Shown here piece by piece: positions 1 through 8,426 of a stretch of DNA of 64,000 nt. Made by a program: the position numbers and the translations under genes. Positions within the stretch are counted from its first letter, which is position 1. Each line of letters begins with the position of its first letter. The notes beneath the pieces are model-generated. The model worked only from the letters and a program-made list of their open reading frames with translations. It did not search any database and was not told where the DNA came from. Source of the DNA: Methylobacterium oryzihabitans (GTDB taxonomy: Bacteria > Pseudomonadota > Alphaproteobacteria > Rhizobiales > Beijerinckiaceae); assembly GCF_004004555.2 (NCBI RefSeq), contig NZ_SACP01000002.1, positions 62,001 to 126,000 of the forward strand, given 5' to 3'.

Positions 1-1014
1 CGCCTTGAACGCACCGGACTCGGTCAGGACCGCGGTGCCGCCGGCCGGCACCGGGCCGCAGCGGAACGCGATGTCGACGCAGTCGGCGAGCATCTCGAGC
101 CCGTCGGCGACGACGAGCCCGGCCTGCTCCACCTTGGCCCGCATCAGCGCCCAGTCGCCCGCCATCGCGCCGGTATGGGTCGCGGCGGAGTCGCGGGCCG
201 CGCTGCTGCGGCCGGGATGCAGCAGCACCACCGGCTTGCCGGCGGCCCGCGCCCGCTCGGCGGCGGCGAGGAAGCGGCGCGGCGCCCGGAACTGCTCGAC
301 CACCATCGCGATCACGCGGGTCGCGGGGTCGTCGACGAGGTGCTCGACGTAGTCCTCGACGCCGCTCGCCGCCTCGTTGCCGGTCGAGACCGAGAGGGTC
401 AGCGGCAGCCCCTTGGCGCTCAGCATCGTGCCGAGCACCACCGCCATCGCGCCCGATTGCGACACGATGCCGACGCCGCCGGATTCCGGCACCGCCTGCG
501 GCGCGCTCGCCACGAAGGTCAGGGGCACGCCCGCGGCGTAGTTGGTGAGCCCGAGGCAGTTCGGTCCCTCGATCACCATGCCGGTCTCGCGGGCGATCCG
601 GGCGATCTCGACTTGGGCCGCCCTCCCCTCCTCGCCGCCCTCGGCGAAGCCGGCGGCGAAGATCACCGCGGCGCCGGCACCCCGCTCCGCCAGCGCCCGC
701 ACCGCGTCGAGCACCGCCGGTCCCGGGATCGCCAGCACTGCGGCGTCGATCCCCAGGGGCAGGTCGGCGACGCCGGGGACGCAGGCGCGGCCGCCGATGC
801 GGTCGCGCTTCGGGTTGACCAGATGGATCTCGCCCGGGAAGCCGAACCGCTCCAGGTTGGCCAGCACCGAGGCGCCGAGGGCGCCGGGCTTGTCCGAGGC
901 GCCGACGATGGCGATGGAGCGGGGCGCGAGGAGCCGCGCCAGGGCCGGACGGCGCCCGTCCCCGCCCCCGGTCTGCGCGGAGGCCCCGCGCGGTTCAGGC
1001 CCGCTCGCCGTCAT
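1..1014 (-). CDS. Acyl-CoA synthetase (NDP-forming) / CoA-binding protein, 3' end outside window
   Basis: The reverse strand reads open from an ATG at 1014 to the window edge (338 codons, no stop), so the C-terminus is missing. It has the CoA-binding Rossmann domain of the ADP-forming acetyl-CoA synthetase family near residues 28-120 (LAPRSIAIVGASDKPGALG), followed by succinyl-CoA-ligase-like segments (GPNCLGL and GIVSQSGAMA, then SVSTGNEAASGVEDYVEHL). This family joins CoA to a carboxylic acid with ATP hydrolysis to ADP. It is divergent from a MarR regulator and near a branched-chain-type uptake system, which suggests activation of an imported acid; the substrate is not readable from sequence. 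An ATP-grasp half may follow beyond the window. A palindrome lies 22 bp upstream of the start. Confidence 0.85.
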   Translation of the reverse strand, partial: MTASGPEPRGASAQTGGGDGRRPALARLLAPRSIAIVGASDKPGALGASVLANLERFGFPGEIHLVNPKRDRIGGRACVPGVADLPLGIDAAVLAIPGPAVLDAVRALAERGAGAAVIFAAGFAEGGEEGRAAQVEIARIARETGMVIEGPNCLGLTNYAAGVPLTFVASAPQAVPESGGVGIVSQSGAMAVVLGTMLSAKGLPLTLSVSTGNEAASGVEDYVEHLVDDPATRVIAMVVEQFRAPRRFLAAAERARAAGKPVVLLHPGRSSAARDSAATHTGAMAGDWALMRAKVEQAGLVVADGLEMLADCVDIAFRCGPVPAGGTAVLTESGAFKA

Positions 1015-1035
1015 CGTTCCACTCCCGGTCGGGTT

Positions 1036-1056
1036 ATTGCTATGTTGTATAGCAAT
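1036..1056. promoter_or_regulatory. Perfect palindrome, probable MarR-family operator
   Basis: The sequence is ATTGCTAT-N5-ATAGCAAT, a perfect 8-bp inverted repeat with a 5-nt spacer. It is AT-rich within very GC-rich DNA and lies just upstream of the acyl-CoA synthetase start in the region divergent from marR. Size and symmetry fit a winged-helix dimer site of the MarR family. Its use as an operator is inferred. Confidence 0.6.
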
Positions 1057-1150
1057 AGAGCACCGCAGGGCCGTGGGATCAAGCCTGTGCGTCGGGTCGC
1101 GGAGACGCCGCAGGCCCCCACGGTCATCCATGTCCGCTGGAACATCCTCC

Positions 1151-1325
1151 CCCTTTTTCCGGACGACTGGAACGCAGTGGAAGGAGATCCGGAATCCAGA
1201 CGTCAGATGTGCCGCGAAGCGGCTCCGTGCGACGGCACGGCTGTTGAAGACGGACGCTTCGCGACTCCTTGTGCAGGATCCCGGATCTCCTTCCGCTGAC
1301 GCTGCACTCGTCCGGGAAAGGGGGA
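1151..1325 (+). repeat. Dispersed palindromic mini-element, copy A (degenerate)
   Basis: This is the first of three related intergenic copies (others at 15964-16338, inverted, and 30422-30678). Shared blocks include GGAAGGAGATCCGG, ATCCAGACGTCAGATGTGCC, GCGAAGCGGCT, and the closing GGATCCCGGATCTCCTTCC, which pairs with the first block in a long stem. The outer ends seen in the other two copies are not clearly recognisable here. It fills most of the 1057-1424 spacer upstream of the MarR gene; nothing else is visible in that spacer. Confidence 0.75.
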
Positions 1326-1424
1326 GAGTGGCCGGGCGCTGTCGTTGCGCCCCCCCGCGATCGGTGCTTAGAGGGCGCCCTCCGGCAGCGCAGCCGCTTC
1401 CCAACGACACGGACCCCCGACGTC

Positions 1425-1877
1425 ATGCCCGAGGACGACACGCCGCTGGTCAACCCGATGGAGGCGCGGCTGGGCTACCAGTTGCGGCGGGCCTCGGCGG
1501 CGCTGATGGCGGGGCTCGCCGAGGCGCTGGTGCCGCTCGACCTGCGCATCACCGAGGCGACGGTGCTGATGGTGCTGGCGGAGAACCGGAACGCGACCCA
1601 GAGCGCGCTCGGGCGGCTGCTCGGGATCAAGCGGGCCAACATGGCGCCGCTGGTGGCGCGGCTCGCGGCCCGCGGCCTCATCGACCGGGCGCCGGTCGAC
1701 CGGCGCTCGCACGGCCTGCACCTCACGCGAGAGGGCGAGCGGCTCGCCGCGGCGGCGTTCCGCGCCACGGCCGAGTACGACGGACGGTTCTTCGGCGGCG
1801 ACCCGGACCCGGAGGAGCTGCGCGCCCGGCTCCAGGTGCTGTGGGGCGCCGGGGCGCCCGAGGACGGCGACGAGTAG
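1425..1877 (+). CDS. MarR-family transcriptional regulator
   Basis: This is a 150-residue protein of typical MarR size. Residues ~50-110 form the winged helix-turn-helix: ITEATVLMVLAENRNATQSA, then LGRLLGIKRANMAPLVARLA (recognition region), then the wing GLIDRAPVDRRSHGLHLT with the family D-R-R-S signature. The ATG at 1425 gives this standard length; in-frame codons upstream fall in the mini-element. It is divergent from the acyl-CoA synthetase and convergent with livM. MarR proteins next to CoA ligases commonly sense the acid or its CoA thioester and derepress the pathway. Control of the palindrome at 1036-1056 is inferred. Confidence 0.85.
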   Translation: MPEDDTPLVNPMEARLGYQLRRASAALMAGLAEALVPLDLRITEATVLMVLAENRNATQSALGRLLGIKRANMAPLVARLAARGLIDRAPVDRRSHGLHLTREGERLAAAAFRATAEYDGRFFGGDPDPEELRARLQVLWGAGAPEDGDE

Positions 1878-1905
1878 GGCGGAGCCGGCGGCCCCGCCCC
1901 AGGGA

Positions 1906-2898
1906 TCAGAGCGGCTTCTTGAGCAGGCGGGCGAACAGCCCGACGATGCCCTCGCGGAACAGCAGCACGCAGACCACGAACACGACGCCCTGGATGATCG
2001 TCACCCAGGCGCCGAACTGCGCGAGGTAGTTCTCCATCGCGATGATGACGAAGGCGCCGAGGATCGGGCCGAACACAGTGCCCATGCCGCCGACCAGCGT
2101 CATCAGCACGACCTCGCCCGACATCGACCAGTGCACGTCGGTGAGCGAGGCGAGCTGGAATACGATCGCCTTGGTCGAGCCGGCGAGGCCGGCGAGCGTC
2201 GCCGAGAGCACGAACACCGCGAGCTTGTACTGGTTGGCGCGGTAGCCCAGCGAGATCGCGCGGGGCTCGTTGTCGCGGATCGCCTTGAGCACCTGGCCGA
2301 ACGGCGAGTGGATGATGCGGTAGATCAGCGCCAGCCCGGCGAAGAAGATCACCGCCACGAGGACGTACAGCACCCGGTCGTCGGCGAGGCTGATGACCCC
2401 GAACAGGTGGCCGCGCGGCACCGCCTGGATGCCGTCCTCGCCGCCGGTGAATTTTGCTTGCAGCGAGAAGAAGAACACCATCTGGGCGAGCGCCAGGGTG
2501 ATCATCGAGAAGTAGATGCCCTGGCGCCGGATCGCCAGCGCCCCGAACACGAGGCCGAGCAGGGCCGCCGTGACCGTGCCAATGACGACCGCGATCTCGG
2601 GCGTCACGCCCCAGGTCTTGGCGGCGTAGGCGCACAGGTAGCTCGCCATGCCGAAGTAGGCGGCGTGGCCGAACGACAGCAGGCCGCCGTAGCCGAGCAG
2701 CAGGTTGAAGGCCAGCGCGAACAGCGCGAAGCACAGCACCTTCATCAGGAACACGGGGTAGAGGACGAAGGGCAGCACGACGAGCATCACGGCGATGCCG
2801 ATGAACACGCGGCGGTGCAGGGCGCGGGCGTCGCGGCTCTCCGGCAGGCCGGTGGTGGCGATCGGGGCGGCGTCGGCGGCCGCGGCGGAATGGGCCAT
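1906..2898 (-). CDS. livM: Branched-chain amino acid-type ABC transporter permease LivM
   Basis: This is a 330-residue inner-membrane permease with about 8-10 hydrophobic helices after a 30-residue polar N-terminus. The LivM signature region is clear: FNLLLGYGGLLSFGHAAYFG near residue 65, then GSTKAIVFQLASLTDVHWSM and GEVVLMTLVGGMGTVFGPIL towards the C-terminus. It should pair with LivH (start 31 bp downstream of the livH stop) and the LivG/LivF ATPases. Last gene of the livGFJHM run, facing marR. The real ligand may be an aromatic or other organic acid rather than an amino acid, given the neighbouring CoA ligase; that is inference. Confidence 0.92.
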   Translation of the reverse strand: MAHSAAAADAAPIATTGLPESRDARALHRRVFIGIAVMLVVLPFVLYPVFLMKVLCFALFALAFNLLLGYGGLLSFGHAAYFGMASYLCAYAAKTWGVTPEIAVVIGTVTAALLGLVFGALAIRRQGIYFSMITLALAQMVFFFSLQAKFTGGEDGIQAVPRGHLFGVISLADDRVLYVLVAVIFFAGLALIYRIIHSPFGQVLKAIRDNEPRAISLGYRANQYKLAVFVLSATLAGLAGSTKAIVFQLASLTDVHWSMSGEVVLMTLVGGMGTVFGPILGAFVIIAMENYLAQFGAWVTIIQGVVFVVCVLLFREGIVGLFARLLKKPL

Positions 2899-2928
2899 CT
2901 CGGGCGGTCCTCGGAAAGGGGGTCGGGA

Positions 2929-3816
2929 TCAGGCGGTGCGGCCGAACAGGCCGGCGGGCTTCACCAGCAGCACCAGCACCATGATGACGAAGATCACGGT
3001 CGAGGACGCCTCGGGATAGAAGACCTTGGTGAGCCCCTCGATCAGCCCGAGGGTGAAGCCGGTGACGATCGAGCCGAGGATCGAGCCCATGCCGCCGATC
3101 ACCACGACCGCGAACACCACGATGATGATGTCGGCGCCCATGTTCGGGTTGACCGAGTAGACGGGGGCGGCGAGCACGCCCGCGAAGGCGGCGAGCGCGA
3201 CGCCGAAGCCGTAGGTGAGGGTGAGCAGCAGCGGCACGTTCACGCCGAAGGCCTGGACGAGGGTCGGGTTCTCGGTCGCGGCGCGGAGATACGCGCCGAG
3301 CTTGGTCTTCTCGATGACGAGCCAGGTCGCGATGCAGACGACGAGCGAGGCGACCACGACCCAGCCGCGGTAGTTCGGCAGGAACATGAACGGCAGGCGC
3401 TGGCCGCCCGACAGCTCGGAGGGGATGGCGTAGGGCAGGCCCGAGACGCCGTACTCGTTGCGGAACAGGCCCTGGATGATGAGGGCGAGGCCGAAGGTGA
3501 GCAGCAGGCCGTAGAGGTGGTCGAGCTTGTAGAGCCGCGCGATCAGCAGCCGCTCCAGGATCACCCCGAAGAGGCCGACGATGATCGGAGCGAGGATCAG
3601 CGCCCACCAATAGCCGAGGCCGGCGTAGTTCAGCAGCATCCAGGCGACGAAGGCGCCCATCATGTACTGGGCGCCGTGGGTGAAGTTGATGATGTTGAGC
3701 AGCCCGAAGATGATCGCCAGCCCCAGCGACAGGATGGCGTAGAACGAGCCGTTGATGAGGCCGAGCAGGAGCTGGCCGAAGAGCGCCTGCATGGGGACGC
3801 CGAGGATGGTGATCAT
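2929..3816 (-). CDS. livH: Branched-chain amino acid-type ABC transporter permease LivH
   Basis: This is a 295-residue multi-helix permease with the LivH N-terminus (QLLLGLINGSFYAILSLGLA, then FGLLNIINFTHGAQYMMGAF) and C-terminal FAVVVIGGMGSILGSIVTGF. The GLLNxxNFxHG segment is characteristic of the family. It forms the transmembrane pore with LivM. It follows livJ by 83 bp and precedes livM by 30 bp, so a single transcript is likely. Length is normal and the ATG at 3816 begins the conserved hydrophobic region. Confidence 0.92.
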   Translation of the reverse strand: MITILGVPMQALFGQLLLGLINGSFYAILSLGLAIIFGLLNIINFTHGAQYMMGAFVAWMLLNYAGLGYWWALILAPIIVGLFGVILERLLIARLYKLDHLYGLLLTFGLALIIQGLFRNEYGVSGLPYAIPSELSGGQRLPFMFLPNYRGWVVVASLVVCIATWLVIEKTKLGAYLRAATENPTLVQAFGVNVPLLLTLTYGFGVALAAFAGVLAAPVYSVNPNMGADIIIVVFAVVVIGGMGSILGSIVTGFTLGLIEGLTKVFYPEASSTVIFVIMVLVLLVKPAGLFGRTA

Positions 3817-3899
3817 GGCAAGTCAACGACTCGGTGCGGGGCTGCGGCGAGGGCCGGGGCGGCGCGCGCCGTCCCGGCCGGAGCATTCGGGAAAAAAGC

Positions 3900-5105
3900 T
3901 CAGTTCTTGGCGACGAGCGGGCAGTTGCCCTCGTTCAGCGGGCGGAACGCCTCGGCGGCCGGAATGGTCGCCAGGGTCTTGTAGAGGTCCCAGGGGTTCT
4001 TCGACTCGCCGGGCTTCTTGACCTCGAACAGGTACATGTCGTGGATCTTGCGGCCGTCGGGGCGGATCGTGCCCTTGCCGAACAGCGGATCGTCGGTCGG
4101 CAGTTCCTTCATCTTGGCGACCACCTTGGTGCCGTCGCCGGACTCCTTCAGCGCCTCGACCGCCTTGAGGTAGTGCAGCACGCTGGCGTAGACGCCGGCC
4201 TGCACCGCGGTCGGCTTCTTGCCGCCCGACAGCTTGGCGAAGCGGTCCGAGAAGGCCCGGGTGCCGTCGTTGAGGTCCCAGTAGAACGGCTCGGTGAAGA
4301 CGAGGCCCTGCGCCACCTTCGGGGTCAGGGCGTGGACGTCGGAGGAGAAGATCAGCAGCCCGGCGAGCGCCTGCCCGCCCTCGGTGATGCCGAACTCCGC
4401 CGCCTGCTTGATCGCGTTGATGGTGTCGCCGCCGGCATTGGCGAGCCCGATCACCTTCGCCTTCGACGCCTGGGCCTGGAGCAGGAACGACGAGAAGTCG
4501 GAGGTCGGGAACGGGGTCTTGACCGAGCCGACGACCTTGCCGCCGTTCTTGGTCACCACCGCGGTGGTGTCGCGCTGGAGCGCCTGGCCGAAGGCGTAGT
4601 CGGCGGTGAGGAAGTACCAGGTGTCGCCGCCGCGCTTGACCATCGCGCTGCCAGTGCCGTTGGCGAGCGCCACCGTGTCGTAGGTCCAGTGCACCGTGGT
4701 CGGGGCGCATTGCGGGCCGGTGAGGTCGGCGGTGCCGGCGCCGGAATCGATGAACGCCTTGTTCTTCTCGCGCGAGACCTGGGCGACCGCCAGCGCGACC
4801 GAGGAGGTCGGCACGTCGAAGATCGCGTCGACGCCGTCGCGGTCGTACCATTGCCGGGCGAGCGAGGCGCCGACGTCGGGCTTGTTCTGGTGGTCGGCCG
4901 AGACGATCTCGACCTTCAGGCCCTTGTCGGCGGCCTTGAAGTCCTCGACCGCCATGCGGGCGGCGACGACCGAGCCCTCGCCCGACAGGTCGGCGTAGAC
5001 GCCCGAGCGGTCGTTGAGCACGCCGATCTTCACCGGCGTCTGCGCCAGGGCGGTGCCGGCGGCGAGCGCACCGAGCGCGGTCGCGAGGAGAAGTCGTGTC
5101 AGCAT
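3900..5105 (-). CDS. livJ: Periplasmic substrate-binding protein of a LivJ/LivK-type ABC transporter
   Basis: This is a 401-residue type I periplasmic binding protein. The ATG at 5105 gives a clean Sec signal (MLTRLLLATALGALAAGTAL, cleavage about AQ-TP at residue 22); in-frame codons upstream are proline/arginine-rich and do not look coding. The mature start VKIGVLNDRSGVYADLSGEG is typical of the family, and a WTYDTVAL segment follows near residue 140. The class with this domain often binds aromatic or hydroxy acids as well as amino acids. A 234-nt spacer separates it from livF upstream and might hold an internal promoter or processing site; I see no clear motif there. Confidence 0.9.
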   Translation of the reverse strand: MLTRLLLATALGALAAGTALAQTPVKIGVLNDRSGVYADLSGEGSVVAARMAVEDFKAADKGLKVEIVSADHQNKPDVGASLARQWYDRDGVDAIFDVPTSSVALAVAQVSREKNKAFIDSGAGTADLTGPQCAPTTVHWTYDTVALANGTGSAMVKRGGDTWYFLTADYAFGQALQRDTTAVVTKNGGKVVGSVKTPFPTSDFSSFLLQAQASKAKVIGLANAGGDTINAIKQAAEFGITEGGQALAGLLIFSSDVHALTPKVAQGLVFTEPFYWDLNDGTRAFSDRFAKLSGGKKPTAVQAGVYASVLHYLKAVEALKESGDGTKVVAKMKELPTDDPLFGKGTIRPDGRKIHDMYLFEVKKPGESKNPWDLYKTLATIPAAEAFRPLNEGNCPLVAKN

Positions 5106-5339
5106 CGGTTTCCTCCGGTCCTGCCGCCGCACCGGGGCGGAGGACGTTGGGTCGGGCCGTGGGGGAGCCGCCGGTTCGTCACGCCGAACCGGCGGCCGGG
5201 GCGGAGGGGCGGCGCGGCCGAGCCCGGCGCGGCGCCGCGGCCGCACCGGCTCCAGGCCGCCCGGCGGAGCGGCCGGCTGCGTGACCGTGGGGTCCGCGTC
5301 CGGCCCGGCGCCCGGACCGGGGGGTCCGGGCGCCGCCAT

Positions 5340-6089
5340 TCAGACACCGAGATAGGTGTGGAGCTTGTCGATGTTGGCATCGAGCTCGGCGTTGGGGATC
5401 ATGTCGATCACCCGGCCCTGCTCGACCACGAAGTGCCGGTCGGCCACGGTCTGGGCGAAGCGGAAGTTCTGCTCCACCAGCACGATCGTGTAGCCCTCGG
5501 TCTTCAGCCGGGCGAGCGTGCGGCCGATCTGCTGCACGATGACCGGGGCGAGGCCCTCGGTCGGCTCGTCGAGCAGGATCAGCTTGGCGCCCGTCCTCAG
5601 GATGCGCCCGATGGCGAGCATCTGCTGCTCGCCGCCCGACAGCTTGGTGCCCTGGCTGCCCGAGCGCTCCTTGAGGTTCGGGAACAGGGTGTAGATCTGC
5701 TCGACGGTCATGCCGCCGGGCTTCACCCGCGGCGGCAGCATCAGGTTCTCGTAGACCGACAGGCTCGAGAAGATGCCGCGCTCCTCCGGCACGTAGCCGA
5801 GGCCGAGCTTGGCGATGTTGCGCGAGGCCATGCCGATGGTCTCCTGACCATCGTAGCGGATCGAGCCCTTGCGCTTGCCGAGGATGCCGATGATCGCGCG
5901 CAGGGTCGTGGTCTTGCCGGCGCCGTTGCGGCCGAGCAGCGTCACCACCTCGCCGGGCCGCACGTCGAAGGAGATGCCGTGCAGCACGTGGCTCTCGCCG
6001 TACCAGCCTTCGAGGCCCTGCACGGAGAGCAGCGGGGCGGCGCCGGCCGCGGCCGGCGCGCCCGGCCTCGTCATCACCGCCTCAGCCAT
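5340..6089 (-). CDS. livF: Branched-chain amino acid-type ABC transporter ATPase LivF
   Basis: This is a 249-residue ATPase. Walker A is GRNGAGKTTT near residue 53, the signature is LSGGEQQMLAIGRIL, Walker B is LILLDEPTEGL, and the switch region is TIVLVEQNF. The pattern matches LivF rather than LivG because the protein is short and has the LSGGEQQ signature. It overlaps livG by 8 nt, so translation is probably coupled. An internal ATG six codons in (MTRPGAP) is an alternative start. Confidence 0.92.
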   Translation of the reverse strand: MAEAVMTRPGAPAAAGAAPLLSVQGLEGWYGESHVLHGISFDVRPGEVVTLLGRNGAGKTTTLRAIIGILGKRKGSIRYDGQETIGMASRNIAKLGLGYVPEERGIFSSLSVYENLMLPPRVKPGGMTVEQIYTLFPNLKERSGSQGTKLSGGEQQMLAIGRILRTGAKLILLDEPTEGLAPVIVQQIGRTLARLKTEGYTIVLVEQNFRFAQTVADRHFVVEQGRVIDMIPNAELDANIDKLHTYLGV

Positions 6090-6876
6090 GACCGGCTCCG
6101 ATATACGCTTCGATCACGCGGGGATCCTTCGACACGGTGGCGTAGTCGCCCTCGGCCAGCACCTGCCCGCGGGCGAGCACGGTGATGCGGTCGGAGAGCG
6201 AGGCGACCACCGAGAGGTTGTGCTCGACCATCAGGATGGTGCGGTTCTGCGACACCCGGCGGATCAGCGCCGCGGTGCGGTCGACGTCCTCGTGGCCCAT
6301 GCCGGCCATCGGCTCGTCGAGGAGCAGCATCTCGGGCTCCAGCGCCAGGGTCGTGGCGATCTCGAGCGCGCGCTTGCGGCCGTAAGACAGCTCGACCGCC
6401 GGGATGTCGGAGAAGCTCGTCAGGCCGACCGCCTCCACAAGGGCGAGCGCCTCGTCGTTGAGCTGCCGCAGCACCGTCTCGGAGCGCCAGAAATCGAACG
6501 AGTCGCCGCGCTTGCGCCGCTGGAGGGCGATGCGGACGTTCTCCTTCACGGTGAGGTGCGGGAACACCGCCGAGATCTGGAACGAGCGCACGAGGCCGAG
6601 CCGCGCCACGTCGGCGGGTTTCATCCTGGTGATGTCGCGGCCGTTGTAGCGGATCGTGCCGGCGGTCGGCGTCAGGAACTTGGTGAGCAGGTTGAAGCAG
6701 GTGGTCTTGCCGGCGCCGTTCGGGCCGATCAGGGCGTGGATCGTGCCGCGCTTCACCTGGAGGGCGACGCCGTTCACGGCCCGGAAGCCCTTGAACTCCA
6801 TCGTCAGCCCCTCCGTCGCCAGGACGATGTCCGGCGCGGACGACCCTTCTTTGACGGCTGTGGTCGGTTGGACCAT
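6082..6876 (-). CDS. livG: Branched-chain amino acid-type ABC transporter ATPase LivG
   Basis: This is a 264-residue ATPase with Walker A GPNGAGKTTCF near residue 52, the LivG-type signature LSYGRKRALEIATTL, Walker B MLLLDEPMAGM and switch TILMVEHNLSVV. It is the first gene of the livGFJHM run. The 152-bp spacer upstream (6877-7028) is comparatively AT-rich around 6890-6930 and probably carries the promoter. No copy of the 1036-1056 palindrome is visible there, so common MarR control of the transporter is not supported by sequence. Confidence 0.92.
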   Translation of the reverse strand: MVQPTTAVKEGSSAPDIVLATEGLTMEFKGFRAVNGVALQVKRGTIHALIGPNGAGKTTCFNLLTKFLTPTAGTIRYNGRDITRMKPADVARLGLVRSFQISAVFPHLTVKENVRIALQRRKRGDSFDFWRSETVLRQLNDEALALVEAVGLTSFSDIPAVELSYGRKRALEIATTLALEPEMLLLDEPMAGMGHEDVDRTAALIRRVSQNRTILMVEHNLSVVASLSDRITVLARGQVLAEGDYATVSKDPRVIEAYIGAGHG

Positions 6877-7028
6877 CGCGGCGCTTCACCCTTGCATTTA
6901 TTGGACCGCGCTTATGCGCGTTCGGCATGGGCGAAACAGCACAGCGGCCGTGCGGGTGTCAACTCGCCGTTGTGCTTATGGCGGAGTGACGCCCGCCTCC
7001 GGCTCTGCAAGGCTGGGGAGGGCCTCCC

Positions 7029-8270
7029 TCAGGTCGTGGCCGCCTCGGCGCCGGTGCCGCAGGGCTCGCCGGCCGCTCCCGTCCCGCCCGGCGCGCAGCT
7101 CTCCTCCAGCCACCACGCGAGGGCGAGCGCCGCCGCGGCCGGCACCGCCAGGATCAGGAAGGTCCAGGTCCAGCCGAGATGGATCGCCAGCAGGCCGCCG
7201 AACCAGCCCGAGAGCGCCCCGCCGATGCCCTGCACCGCCGCCACCGAGCCGAGCGCGGTCTGGGTCCGGCCCGAGCCCCAGGTGAGGTCGGCGACCACCA
7301 CCGGCACCGCGACCCCGATCACCCCCGAGGCGACGCCGTCGAGGATCTGGGCCGAGATCAGCCAGAGCGGGTCGGCGACCAGGGCCGAGAGCACCGCGCG
7401 CACCGGCAGCACCGCGCAGGCGACGACGAGGAGCAGGCGCCGGCCGCGGCGGTCGGCGAGGGAGCCGGAGAACAGCGCCACCGGGATCATCACGAGTTGC
7501 GCCACCATGACGTAGCGGGCGGTCCAGCCGGTGCCGTCCTGGCCCGAGGCGACGAGCTTCTGGCCGATGAGGCTCAGCATCGAGCCGTTGGACAGGCTGA
7601 ACAGGGCGAGGGCCGCCGACAGGATCAGCAGGCGGCGATCGGAGAGCACCGCGAGGATCGCCGAGCGCTGCGGCGCGTCGTCCGCGTCGTCCTCCTTCCA
7701 GCCGGCCGCCCGGCGCCGGTTGAAGGCGCCCGCCGGCGTGGTCGCGGCGGCGACGATCGCGGCGGCGGCGAGCAGGCCGAGGACCCAGAACGCGATGCTC
7801 GGGCCGACATGCGGCGTGCCGAAGCCGATGACCAGGGCCGCGCCGAGGATGCCGACGTGGTTGTAGGCCTGGTTGCGGCCCTGCTGGCGCGGGAACGCCT
7901 GCTTGCCGACCATGCCGAGGGTGAGGAAGGCGACCGCCGGCACCACCAGCGTGCCGCCGAGCGCCGCGACGAACTGCGCCGCCAGCACGGCGGGAAAGGA
8001 GCGCGCCGGCAGCAGCGCCAGCGTGCCGGCGAGGATCGCCCCGCAGGCGACGGCGAGCAGCAGCCGCGGCCGCGCCAGCCGGTCGACGAGGGCGCCCATC
8101 GGGCCGCTCAGGCCCAGCGTCGCGAAGCCGACGAGGGTGGTGACGAGGCCGACCTGGCTCGGCCCCCACTGCGCCGCCTGCGCCAGCCAGGTGCCGAGGA
8201 AGGGGCCGAGCCCGCCCTGGATGTCGCCGACGAAGACGTTGATGAGGGCGAGGTGGGTGGTGGGGGTCAT
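7029..8270 (-). CDS. Major facilitator superfamily transporter
   Basis: This is a 413-residue protein with about 12 hydrophobic segments. The ATG at 8270 begins MTPTTHLALINVFVGDIQGG; an in-frame upstream ATG at 8372 adds a charged Arg/Pro-rich stretch and is less likely. The loop between helices 2 and 3 has the MFS-like GALVDRLARPRLL, and a related SGSLADRRGRRLLL lies in the second half, consistent with a duplicated six-helix fold. The substrate is unknown. It is convergent in context with nothing and separated from livG by 152 bp; operon membership with livG is possible but unproven. Confidence 0.85.
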   Translation of the reverse strand: MTPTTHLALINVFVGDIQGGLGPFLGTWLAQAAQWGPSQVGLVTTLVGFATLGLSGPMGALVDRLARPRLLLAVACGAILAGTLALLPARSFPAVLAAQFVAALGGTLVVPAVAFLTLGMVGKQAFPRQQGRNQAYNHVGILGAALVIGFGTPHVGPSIAFWVLGLLAAAAIVAAATTPAGAFNRRRAAGWKEDDADDAPQRSAILAVLSDRRLLILSAALALFSLSNGSMLSLIGQKLVASGQDGTGWTARYVMVAQLVMIPVALFSGSLADRRGRRLLLVVACAVLPVRAVLSALVADPLWLISAQILDGVASGVIGVAVPVVVADLTWGSGRTQTALGSVAAVQGIGGALSGWFGGLLAIHLGWTWTFLILAVPAAAALALAWWLEESCAPGGTGAAGEPCGTGAEAATT

Positions 8271-8426
8271 CAACGCGGGGCGACTCCGTTGCGCGGCGGC
8301 CGGGATGCGGCCCCCTTGGCGGCGGCTCCTTGGCGGCGGTTCCTTGGCGGCCGCCGCGAGGTTGGGGACCAACGCGCCTGAACCGGGAATGATCGCCTCG
8401 GGCCCCGTCGGAGGGCCGGCGCCCGC

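Noticed and set aside
175..2029. Long open frames on the plus strand over the first gene
   Set aside because: They are antisense to the acyl-CoA synthetase reading on the minus strand, which has clear family motifs; high GC makes such open frames common.
2131..3984. 617-codon plus-strand frame over livM/livH
   Set aside because: It is rich in Gly/Arg/Glu/His and antisense to two recognisable permeases.
7029..8372. Upstream start of the MFS gene at 8372
   Set aside because: The added residues are Arg/Pro-rich and precede the natural first membrane helix.
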